A DNA stretch of 5,143 bases from Ignavibacteria bacterium (lineage in GTDB: Bacteria > Bacteroidota > Ignavibacteria > Kapaibacteriales > UBA4661). The stretch spans positions 1-5,143 of the forward strand of contig JAAFHM010000374.1 of assembly GCA_013298375.1 (NCBI GenBank), read 5' to 3'. The position numbers and the translations under genes were made by a program. The notes under the pieces were generated by a model, which did no database searches, was not told the origin of the DNA, and saw only the letters and a program-made list of their open reading frames with translations. Of the stretch, positions 1 to 5,143 are shown piece after piece (within the stretch, counting starts at the first letter, position 1; each line of letters begins with the position of its first letter).

Positions 1-321
1 AACCGAGACAACAAGCGCCCAGAACTGAATGGAGTACATCGAAAGCAAGGAACGAAGCGCGTGCATGAGGTTGTCAATATCTTGCCCTTGTGTGTCAACG
101 ATGAGTTTGAACGAACTTGCGGCATTGACCATCAGCACACCAATCACCGCGAACAAGACACCACCAGCTACGCCCGTTATAATGGCGAATACTCCGGGAT
201 TGATAAGGGCGAGAAAACTTTGCAATATTCCCAGCACAATAAACGCAATACCCACAGTGCGCAACTTAGAGGCAAGATTGGAAAAAAGCGTGTTTTGTTC
301 GGTGCTAAATTCGTAGTGCAT
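1..321 (-). CDS. Small multi-pass membrane protein of unknown function, N-terminal part (cut by left edge)
   Basis: The reading frame is open from an ATG at 321 to the window edge, giving 107 residues with no stop. It begins MHYEFSTEQN and has hydrophobic segments at about residues 22-40 and 44-68; a third begins near residue 98. Between them lies a conserved-looking stretch, NAASSFKLIVDTQGQDIDNL (residues 66-85). From memory, this pattern (NAA-SF--IVDT-G-DI-HLM followed by a third membrane helix) resembles the DUF5362 family of uncharacterised membrane proteins, but this was not searched. I prefer the ATG at 321 over the in-frame ATG at 327 because an AAGG motif (329-332) lies 7 bases ahead of 321 but only 1 base ahead of 327. 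The gene follows the chemotaxis receptor in the same direction after 47 bases, so co-transcription is possible. No function can be assigned. Confidence 0.8.
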   Translation of the reverse strand, partial: MHYEFSTEQNTLFSNLASKLRTVGIAFIVLGILQSFLALINPGVFAIITGVAGGVLFAVIGVLMVNAASSFKLIVDTQGQDIDNLMHALRSLLSMYSIQFWALVVSV

Positions 322-368
322 GGTCATGCCTTGAAAGTGTGAGAAAATAAGAGAAATATACGCAAAAT

Positions 369-2708
369 TTAGACGAGAAGGTTTGGCGAAGAGTAAGTTG
401 TTCCAATGGACGGCGGCGCAGCCTTGCTCATGCCCATACCGTTACTCTGCTGTTTGCCTTGAGACATCACGCCGATATTAAACTGCCGGACAATCGCTTC
501 CAAATGCACGGCTAATTTACTAACATCCTCGACGGCATGAACAATCTGAATAATTCCCGCCGACGTACTTTCGGTGATAGCTTTGATAGTTTCGGCATTG
601 CGCAAGACTTCCTCGCTGGCTTGTGACTGCTCTTCGGTAGCGGCAGCGACTTGGAGAATCGCATCGGCAACACCACGTGAGCGCTCAACAATGCCACTTA
701 CAGTGGATTGCGCTCTGTCGGCAGATTCTTTGCCGCGCCGCACCTCGCTAATACCGCGCTGAATCGTCTGCACGGCTTCTTCGGTCGAGGCTTGGATATG
801 CTCAATCATCTCGGTAATGCGTTTTGTGGCTTTGGTCGTCCGCTCGGCAAGTTTACGAACCTCATCGGCGACAACAGCAAAACCTTTGCCCTGCTCTCCG
901 GCACGTGCCGCTTCGATAGCAGCGTTCAGTGCCAGAAGATTTGTTTGGTCGGCAATTTCGTCAATTACTTGGATAATTTCACCAATTTCTTGACTTTGAC
1001 TGCCAAGTTGTCGCACGGTTTTTGCCGAAGCCTCGACAATACTTGCCACATTGGTAATATCTTTTGCTGTTGACGCAAGCACTTCTCCGCTTTTTTCTGC
1101 CAACTCGCCCGCATCTTGAGCAGAATTGGAAACCATGACGACAAGCCGCGAATTATCGTTAATACTTTGACTCATTTCCGCAATCGCCGAGACTATTGAG
1201 GAAATTTCATCGTGCTGCCGCCGCGCTCCCGCGGAGATTTGACTGCTGCTTGCCGCTATTTGTGTGCTGGCGCTAACGGTCGCATTGACGGCTTCATAGA
1301 CTTTTTCGACGGTATTGCGAAGATTGCCGGCGGCTGTGGTGAAGCCCTCGAAGAGTGCGCCGATGTCGTCTTTGCGGTCGTGATGCAGCCGCACAGTCAA
1401 ATCACCATGCGCAAACTGCTCCATTTCTTTGAGCAAAACTTGTGTGCTTTTAGCAAGGTAGGATCGCTGAATTTCGGAATCGTGGACGGCTTCTTCCACT
1501 CGTTTTTGGATGGTTGATTTTTCTGCCCGAAGCTCACCAACGCCTGTCTTGATACGGTCTATCATCGAATTGATCGACGAAGCCAGTACTGCAAATTCAT
1601 CATCGCCCGTAATGGAGGATTGCGCCGTCATGTCGCCTGATTTGACGCGGTTTGTCGTCTCGACAAGATTGGTAACGGACGATTTAATATCGCCCAGAAT
1701 ACTGTGAACAATGAGCATAATCAGCACCAGAATTCCCGCCACAACCACCACATTGATAATCAATTTTGAGCGAAAACCCTCGATTCGTGCATGGAACAGT
1801 GCATCTAACTCATTGACGGAATTGTACCACAGAGCATCACTTGTGCGAATATAAGCACTGGCAACCATTTCCAAATCAGCAATGGTGAGTTGCGTGAAAT
1901 CGGTCATAATAAATTTTTCTTGCGTGGCATTCGCAAATGCTCGTTTGTCGGCAAGATGTTTTCGCAATCCCGCATTAAGTTTGGGCTTGAGATTGCCGAG
2001 AGGATTATTGTCGTAGGCGGTAGCAAAATCGCCCTCCAATCCCACCGTATGAGCGCTCATCAGCACGAGCAGCACTTTTGCATCCGAACGGTCATTCGGC
2101 GAAGCCAAACCGCCCCGCAAGGTGCGTTCGATACCGAATACCGATTGATGCACAAGGTCAACATCGTCCATGAGGCGGATCAAAACAGCATCCATGAGGT
2201 AATATGAATCCAGATCGGGGTCAAGAATGAGGTTGGATTTGTCGCCCACCCAGACGATGAGAGCGCGGACTTCCGCAACAAGCGCGTCATGCTCAGATTT
2301 GCTTTGGTCGGGCGTGAGTGAGGGCGCTTTGTCGTTCAGAATTTTCCATATATTTTCGATCTTCGCCGCCCGCCCACCAATCTGCAAGGAGGCATTGTAG
2401 CGCTCGTCTTGCTGACGCAGTTCTTTGAGTAAGGATGTGATGTTGGCTGCCGTTTTGCTGAGGAGTTCTTGTGCTTCGCGGTCGTTATTTGCAGTACGCA
2501 AGGCGTAGAGCCTGTGATAGGACGATTGTGTCAGCAAACCTCGCAATGGGCGTAAAAAGTTATCACCTTCGATTTCTTTTTGGGCAAATTCGATACCTTT
2601 GTTTGCTTCTTGGATAAAAAAGAACATTAACAGTGCAATAGGTATCATGAACCCCACAATGACCACAGAAAATTTTTTGGTCATGGACAGATTATGCAAA
2701 AACGTCAT
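369..2708 (-). CDS. Methyl-accepting chemotaxis protein with two HAMP units
   Basis: This is a transmembrane chemoreceptor of 779 residues, which would control the CheA kinase through CheW. Numbered from the ATG at 2708, membrane helix 1 is about residues 13-32 and helix 2 about 316-334. They enclose a sensor region of roughly 280 residues that is predicted helical and contains [11 protein letters not shown] (163-173), a motif seen in many receptors with helical sensors. A HAMP unit follows (335-388, with GD and DDEF), then a second HAMP-like unit (about 426-464, HGDLTVRL). The signalling domain runs to about 744 and its hairpin tip, with [20 protein letters not shown], spans 584-623. Probable methylation pairs are E643/E644 and E692/E693. 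The tail is rich in S, G and Q and lacks the NWETF-type tether for CheR/CheB. The frame is open upstream to 2804, but 2708 is preferred: GAGG sits 7 bases ahead, helix 1 then follows a short N-terminus, and the extra 32 codons overlap a likely operator. The ligand is unknown. Confidence 0.95.
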
Positions 2709-2720
2709 GGTGTGCCTCGT
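2706..2720 (-). promoter_or_regulatory. Ribosome binding site deciding the receptor start
   Basis: Read on the minus strand, GAGG lies 7 bases before the ATG at 2708-2706 (GACGAGGCACACCATG). The upstream in-frame ATGs at 2804 and 2771 and the downstream ATG at 2684 have no comparable motif. Confidence 0.6.
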
Positions 2721-2734
2721 CCGCAAGATGGTGA

Positions 2735-2742
2735 GAAAGATA
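2735..2742 (-). promoter_or_regulatory. Possible core promoter element of the receptor gene
   Basis: On the minus strand the bases read TATCTTTC, one base from the Bacteroidota -7 consensus TAnnTTTG and also similar to a -10 box. It lies 26 bases ahead of the preferred ATG. No convincing upstream -33 or -35 element was found, so this is tentative. Confidence 0.3.
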
Positions 2743-2763
2743 CAGTCTGAAATACCGCTATGC

Positions 2764-2792
2764 TTAGGCATTACATCAATTTGTATGCCTAA
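2764..2792. repeat. 8-bp inverted repeat, possible operator
   Basis: TTAGGCAT (2764-2771) and ATGCCTAA (2785-2792) are perfect reverse complements separated by 13 bases, a half-site spacing of about two helical turns (21 bp start to start). The repeat lies 56-84 bases upstream of the receptor ATG, just upstream of the possible promoter element. This is the arrangement expected of a dimeric regulator site, though no protein is identified. Confidence 0.45.
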
Positions 2793-2928
2793 ATTTATTG
2801 TCAATCAACCTGAACAACAACAAATGTTGTACCCTCATAACAAAAATTCCCTCAGAAAAGTGCTGGAAAATACGATTAAACGATGATTTATTCCAAGAAT
2901 TTTTGCCATATTTTGTGCGCTTAGATGA

Positions 2929-2986
2929 GAAAAATTTCCCCCAAAAAAAGCAGCGTATCATGGTGAGAAAAACATGAAAAATTTCC
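2929..2986. repeat. Direct repeats of GAAAAATTTCC upstream of nuoJ
   Basis: GAAAAATTTCC occurs at 2929-2939 and again at 2976-2986, 47 bases apart. TGAGAAAAA also occurs twice, at 2926-2934 and 2964-2972. The copies lie just upstream of the candidate nuoJ promoter in an A-tract-rich stretch, so they could be activator sites, curved DNA, or simple A+T-rich coincidence. Confidence 0.35.
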
Positions 2987-2996
2987 ATCTTTCTTG

Positions 2997-3004
2997 TATC
3001 TTTG
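2997..3004 (+). promoter_or_regulatory. Candidate Bacteroidota-type -7 element for nuoJ
   Basis: TATCTTTG matches the Bacteroidota -7 consensus TAnnTTTG exactly and lies 57 bases upstream of the preferred nuoJ ATG. Transcription would start near 3011, giving a leader of about 50 bases. A matching -33 TTTG/TTG element at the usual distance is not evident, which lowers confidence. Confidence 0.4.
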
Positions 3005-3061
3005 TTGCGCATCCCGACAACAATGCTTCATTTTCTCCACTTTTGATTGTATAAAACTGCT

Positions 3062-3574
3062 ATGAGTCTTGCCACTGCTGCATTTTTCGTTTTTGCTGTC
3101 GGCGCAATCGCCACGGCAATTCTGATGATAACACGCAAAAGTGCCATTCCTGCTGCACTTTGCCTCATTACACATTTCTTCTGCCTTTCGGGGCTGTATC
3201 TGACGCTGCAAGCGCAGCTTTTGGCAGCGCTCCAAATTCTCGTTTATGCAGGTGCAATCATGGTTTTGGTCGTGTTTGTTATCATGCTCTTGAATCTGGG
3301 CGATGAAGCAAAAGCCGTCAAGCAATCGCAATTACGCTCCGTGCTGATACTCGTGGCGGCGGGCGTGATGGGATTGCAACTCTTCGCCTTCCTTTTGGCG
3401 CAGCAAAGCGGTCGTGCCGAACTTCCTCCAACAGCAATGTTGGTCGGTAGTGTGGGTGAGTTAGGCAGGGTTTTATACACGGAATATTTATTTCCCTTTG
3501 AAGCCGTTTCCCTCTTGCTTCTTGCTGCTGTTGTTGGTGCGGTGGTTATCTCAAAGCGGCGCTTGGAAGATTGA
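3062..3574 (+). CDS. nuoJ: NADH-quinone oxidoreductase (complex I) subunit J
   Basis: NuoJ is a membrane subunit of the proton-pumping arm of complex I, homologous to mitochondrial ND6. The product from the ATG at 3062 has 170 residues, within the family range, and five hydrophobic segments. The hallmark LQILVYAGAIMVLVVFVIML spans residues 58-77 and includes the conserved tyrosine (Y62) and glycine of the bent third helix. The C-terminal FPFEAVSLLLLAAVVGAVV (144-162) is also typical, ending in SKRR. A TTG at 3047 would add five residues (MYKTA), but family members usually begin like MSLA, so the ATG is preferred. There is no clear Shine-Dalgarno sequence. nuoK follows after 68 bases. Unusually, no nuoI lies upstream: the gene appears to begin its own transcription unit. 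Confidence 0.95.
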   Translation: MSLATAAFFVFAVGAIATAILMITRKSAIPAALCLITHFFCLSGLYLTLQAQLLAALQILVYAGAIMVLVVFVIMLLNLGDEAKAVKQSQLRSVLILVAAGVMGLQLFAFLLAQQSGRAELPPTAMLVGSVGELGRVLYTEYLFPFEAVSLLLLAAVVGAVVISKRRLED

Positions 3575-3642
3575 TAGCTTATTATTGCGCTTTTGCTTAC
3601 ATCAATTTTATCTCATACAACACTCAACTTGTAATAACCATC

Positions 3643-3954
3643 ATGCCACAAACTATCCCTCTCGACTACTATTTGCTGCTCTCTGGCGCACTTTTTACCA
3701 TCGGTGCAGTTGGCGTACTAACGCGCCGCAATGCGATTATGATGTTCATGTGTATCGAACTCATGCTTAATTCCGTCAATCTCACACTGGTCGCGTTTTC
3801 CAGTTATCTGGGCGATTCGGCAGGGCAAATTTTTGTCTTTTTTGTGATGACCGTCGCGGCGGCAGAAGCAGCCGTCGGCTTGGCAATTATTCTGGCGCTT
3901 TTCCGCAATAAACAGACCGTTTATGTGGATGAAGTCAATTTGATGCGCTGGTAA
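3643..3954 (+). CDS. nuoK: NADH-quinone oxidoreductase (complex I) subunit K
   Basis: NuoK is the three-helix membrane subunit homologous to ND4L and to MrpC of multisubunit antiporters; it forms part of the proton path of complex I. From the ATG at 3643 the product is 103 residues, close to the usual 100-105. The first helix (about 9-26) is followed by the signature MMFMCIELMLNSVNL (33-47), whose E39 corresponds to E. coli E36. The third helix carries VAAAEAAVGLAIILALFR (71-88), whose E75 corresponds to E. coli E72. Both essential membrane glutamates are therefore present. The frame is open to a TTG at 3571, but that would add 24 atypical residues. No Shine-Dalgarno sequence precedes the ATG. 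Normally nuoL follows; here a toxin-antitoxin pair follows instead. Confidence 0.95.
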   Translation: MPQTIPLDYYLLLSGALFTIGAVGVLTRRNAIMMFMCIELMLNSVNLTLVAFSSYLGDSAGQIFVFFVMTVAAAEAAVGLAIILALFRNKQTVYVDEVNLMRW

Positions 3955-3964
3955 TTTCTGAACC

Positions 3965-4020
3965 TGAGTGACGATGTCTCGGAGTTGAAGTTAAGAGGGA
4001 CGGGAAACAGTCGCTCACTT
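3965..4020 (+). terminator. Weak stem-loop after nuoK, possible terminator
   Basis: TGAGTGAC (3965-3972) can pair with GTCGCTCA (4010-4017) at 7 of 8 positions, and inside it GTCTC (3976-3980) can pair with GGGAC (3997-4001) with one G-U pair. A CTTTT follows. The stem is interrupted and the T run short, so it may only weakly terminate nuoJK transcripts or be coincidental. Confidence 0.25.
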
Positions 4021-4069
4021 TTCCGAACAGCGAATTTTCATCTCCGTAAAAGCGAAAAATCTACAATGT

Positions 4070-4360
4070 ATGCAGTTATTTGAATGGGATGATGCGAAAG
4101 CACAGAAGAACTTTGTGAAGCATGGAGTTACTTTTTTTGATGCTTCTACGGTGTTCGGGGATGTAAAGGCTTTGCGGTTTTTCGACGTTAAGCATTCACA
4201 GGTTGAGGATAGGTGGTTGATAATTGGAAAATCCATATCTGGTTATGTTTTGGTGGTAGTTTATACCGAGCGTCAACCAAATACCCGTATTATTTCAGCA
4301 AGAAAAGCCAATCTTAACGAAAGAGAGCAATATGAAATCCAATCAAAACCCCAACCATGA
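4070..4360 (+). CDS. brnT: BrnT family toxin (RelE-fold ribonuclease)
   Basis: BrnT proteins are toxins of type II toxin-antitoxin pairs; characterised members adopt a RelE-like fold, cleave RNA and stop translation until neutralised by the partner antitoxin. The 96-residue product shows the family pattern throughout: FEWDDAKAQKNFVKHGVTF (4-22), DRWLIIGKS (47-55), LVVVYTER (61-68) and TRIISARKA (72-80) followed by EREQYE (84-89). The length is typical (about 90-100). The ATG at 4070 starts directly at MQLFEWD, as in relatives; an out-of-frame ATG at 4066 leads to a stop within six codons. There is no clear Shine-Dalgarno sequence. The last 29 bases overlap the next gene, so the two are translated together. 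The gene is intact with no missing motif, so the toxin is probably functional. Confidence 0.9.
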   Translation: MQLFEWDDAKAQKNFVKHGVTFFDASTVFGDVKALRFFDVKHSQVEDRWLIIGKSISGYVLVVVYTERQPNTRIISARKANLNEREQYEIQSKPQP

Positions 4361-4592
4361 AACTGAGGAAGATGATTTAGACATTCCTGAGTTTGATTTT
4401 GATAATGCCGTTCCTAATAAGTTTGCTGCGCAGTATGCTGGCGGTGTTGCTTATGAGATTTTAGCTTTGGATGGCGTAAAGAGAAAATTTGTTCAACTTG
4501 ATGATGATGTTGCTGATACATTTCTTTCTTCAAAATCAGTAAATGATGTTCTTCGTCTAGCTATGATGCAAACCAGTCAGAAAGCGGCGTAA
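4332..4592 (+). CDS. Antitoxin partner of BrnT (BrnA-like, probable ribbon-helix-helix)
   Basis: The 86-residue acidic protein begins inside brnT, overlapping it by 29 bases, with GAAAGAGAG just ahead of its ATG; this is the usual toxin-first layout of brnTA pairs. The N-terminal part is Asp/Glu-rich (residues 10-24) and is followed by FDFDNAVPNKFAAQYAGG (21-38), resembling the DFS-V-N-(Y/F)A-RYAEG motif of small antitoxins that accompany BrnT-type toxins. The C-terminal part, KFVQLDDDVADTFLSSKSVN (52-71) then DVLRLAMM, reads as a beta strand plus two helices, consistent with a ribbon-helix-helix DNA-binding fold. By analogy it would bind BrnT and repress its own promoter. It differs from classical Brucella-type BrnA, so I give no gene symbol. 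The assignment as antitoxin rests mainly on position and this motif. Confidence 0.75.
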   Translation: MKSNQNPNHETEEDDLDIPEFDFDNAVPNKFAAQYAGGVAYEILALDGVKRKFVQLDDDVADTFLSSKSVNDVLRLAMMQTSQKAA

Positions 4593-4601
4593 GCAAAGTA
4601 A

Positions 4602-4702
4602 TACCATTTTGAGTTGAAAATCATGTGTTCAAATATTTGTGCAACCAGTAAACAAGCTGCTTACACATCTTGCAAGTACACGAACATCAGGTCAAAATGG
4701 TA
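4602..4702. mobile_element. Candidate 101-bp miniature inverted-repeat element (MITE)
   Basis: TACCATTTTGA at 4602-4612 and TCAAAATGGTA at 4692-4702 are perfect 11-bp terminal inverted repeats. They are flanked by TAA on both sides (4599-4601 and 4703-4705), which fits a 3-bp target duplication; counting one more base, the repeat is 12 bp. Pairing continues imperfectly inward: TTGA (4614-4617, starting with a G-T pair) with TCAG (4687-4690), TC with GA, TGT with ACA, then a central GTAA/TTAC hairpin. The whole unit could fold into one long stem. No transposase is encoded. A TNA target duplication is known for some IS5-group elements, but a parent element cannot be named. It begins 9 bases after the antitoxin stop codon. 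Confidence 0.5.
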
Positions 4703-4750
4703 TAAGGTAGAAAATCCTGCCGCCACTACTATTCCTTCTCAAAAAATACA

Positions 4751-4796
4751 AAAACCCAGTTGTTTCCACCGCGAAGGTTGGCGACAACTGGGTTTT
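4751..4796 (-). terminator. Intrinsic terminator of hppA
   Basis: AAAACCCAGTTGT (4751-4763) and ACAACTGGGTTTT (4784-4796) form a perfect 13-bp stem with a 20-base loop. It lies 22 bases beyond the hppA stop. On the minus strand the stem ends in a T run and is followed by TGTATTTTTT, a strong terminator tail. On the plus strand only four T residues follow, so it may act weakly on brnT transcripts as well. Confidence 0.85.
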
Positions 4797-4818
4797 CGCT
4801 AGATTGCTTGATAAACGA

Positions 4819-5143
4819 TTACTTCAACAACATACCGCCTTTGCTCACAAAAAACGGCACAAACACAAGGCTAATGATAGCCATAAGTTTGATAAGAATA
4901 TTCAACGACGGACCCGATGTATCTTTGAATGGGTCGCCGACGGTATCACCAACAACAGCCGCTTTATGCGTGTCCGAGCCTTTGCCGCCCAGTTGCCCAG
5001 TTTCGATATACTTTTTCGCATTGTCCCATGCGCCGCCCGAATTTGCCATCGAAACAGCCATCATCACGCCGGAAATAAGCGAGCCAATCAGCAAACCAGC
5101 AAGCATTTTTACGCCAAAAAATGTACCGACCAAAAGCGGTGTC
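4819..5143 (-). CDS. hppA: Membrane-bound ion-translocating pyrophosphatase, C-terminal part (cut by right edge)
   Basis: HppA hydrolyses pyrophosphate to phosphate and uses the energy to pump H+ or Na+ across the cytoplasmic membrane. Only the last 107 residues are visible; the frame runs open through the right edge, so the start lies outside. The visible part shows a membrane helix (LAGLLIGSLISGVMMAVSMA), the invariant GGAWDNAKKYIE, then GGKGSDTHKAAVVGDTVGDP followed by FKDTSGPSLN, then the final helix and a short tail ending GGMLLK. The Asp and Lys residues of the AWDNAKK and GDTVGDPFKD motifs are those that line the magnesium-pyrophosphate site in crystal structures. The residue that decides potassium dependence lies outside the window, and H+ versus Na+ specificity cannot be read here. 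A strong terminator follows 22 bases after the stop. Confidence 0.96.
   Translation of the reverse strand, partial: TPLLVGTFFGVKMLAGLLIGSLISGVMMAVSMANSGGAWDNAKKYIETGQLGGKGSDTHKAAVVGDTVGDPFKDTSGPSLNILIKLMAIISLVFVPFFVSKGGMLLK

Larger units (their letters stand above)
2709..3061. other. Divergent intergenic region between the receptor gene and nuoJ
   Basis: These 353 bases separate two genes transcribed away from each other and should hold both promoters. The region is A+T-rich, with A and T runs, and contains an 8-bp inverted repeat (2764-2792), an 11-bp direct repeat (2929-2939 and 2976-2986) and a perfect TAnnTTTG element (2997-3004). Open frames on the minus strand (for example 2776-3012) encode Lys/Phe/Arg-rich products without domain-like character, so I do not call a gene here. 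Confidence 0.7.
4593..4818. other. Convergent intergenic region between the antitoxin gene and hppA
   Basis: These 226 bases hold no convincing gene. A 62-codon plus-strand frame at 4614-4802 spans both inverted-repeat structures and ends in the terminator, so it is not called. The region consists mainly of the candidate miniature element (4602-4702) and the hppA terminator (4751-4796). Confidence 0.7.

Noticed and set aside
29..342. Two overlapping plus-strand frames (29-316 and 61-342)
   Set aside because: Both lie opposite the minus-strand membrane-protein gene, which has a Shine-Dalgarno motif, coherent membrane helices and a conserved-looking loop; the plus-strand products look like random composition.
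512..2207. Several frames of 61-121 codons antiparallel to or overlapping the chemoreceptor gene
   Set aside because: They are shadows of the long, domain-rich receptor frame and show no domains of their own.
2709..2804. A longer receptor N-terminus starting at the ATG at 2804
   Set aside because: The extra 32 residues have no ribosome binding site ahead, include a palindromic operator-like repeat, and would place a long non-typical extension before the first membrane helix.
2776..3331. Minus-strand frames at 2776-3012 and 2921-3331
   Set aside because: The first is an A+T-rich, Lys/Phe/Arg-rich frame in a divergent promoter region; the second runs opposite nuoJ and is rich in Cys, Lys, Gln and His without recognisable motifs.
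3244..3770. Frames at 3244-3480 (minus) and 3498-3770 (plus)
   Set aside because: They are out-of-frame shadows of nuoJ and nuoK, which are strongly supported by family motifs.
4015..4236. Minus-strand frame of 73 codons opposite brnT
   Set aside because: brnT matches its family over the full length; the opposite frame does not resemble any known protein.
4602..4702. A transfer RNA or CRISPR repeat as explanation of the inverted repeat
   Set aside because: No cloverleaf, anticodon arm or T-loop GTTCRA motif fits, and no repeat-spacer periodicity exists.
4614..4802. Plus-strand frame of 62 codons after the antitoxin gene
   Set aside because: It lies across the candidate miniature element and the hppA terminator hairpin, and has no ribosome binding site or protein-like features.

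Overview
The window holds, from left to right: the start of a small membrane-protein gene on the minus strand (cut by the left edge), a large methyl-accepting chemotaxis protein on the minus strand, a 353-base divergent intergenic region, nuoJ and nuoK of respiratory complex I on the plus strand, a BrnT-type toxin with an overlapping antitoxin gene on the plus strand, a 226-base spacer with two clear inverted-repeat structures, and the C-terminal end of a membrane-bound ion-pumping pyrophosphatase (hppA) on the minus strand, cut by the right edge.

Organism: this is a bacterium of moderate G+C. Several genes lack a clear Shine-Dalgarno sequence, and a perfect TAnnTTTG promoter element lies ahead of nuoJ. 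Both are habits of the Bacteroidota/Chlorobiota group. A respiratory or photosynthetic member of that group with flagella or gliding-type chemosensing would fit, but this placement is inference and no marker gene is present.

Left half (1-2708): the receptor has two membrane segments, a large helical sensor region, two HAMP units and a classical signalling hairpin. The small membrane-protein gene follows 47 bases downstream in the same direction and could be co-transcribed. The region ahead of the receptor carries an 8-bp inverted repeat that may be an operator.

Right half (3062-5143): NuoJ and NuoK are adjacent membrane subunits of complex I and keep their key residues. No nuoI precedes them, and no nuoL lies between nuoK and the window's right edge, so the complex I genes appear to be split in this genome or interrupted here. 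The toxin-antitoxin pair downstream is more A+T-rich than nuoJK and is followed immediately by a 101-bp element with 11-bp terminal inverted repeats and a TAA direct repeat, resembling a miniature transposable element. Together this looks like a small accessory insertion between two bioenergetic genes, nuoK and hppA. hppA ends at a strong intrinsic terminator that faces the toxin-antitoxin genes.
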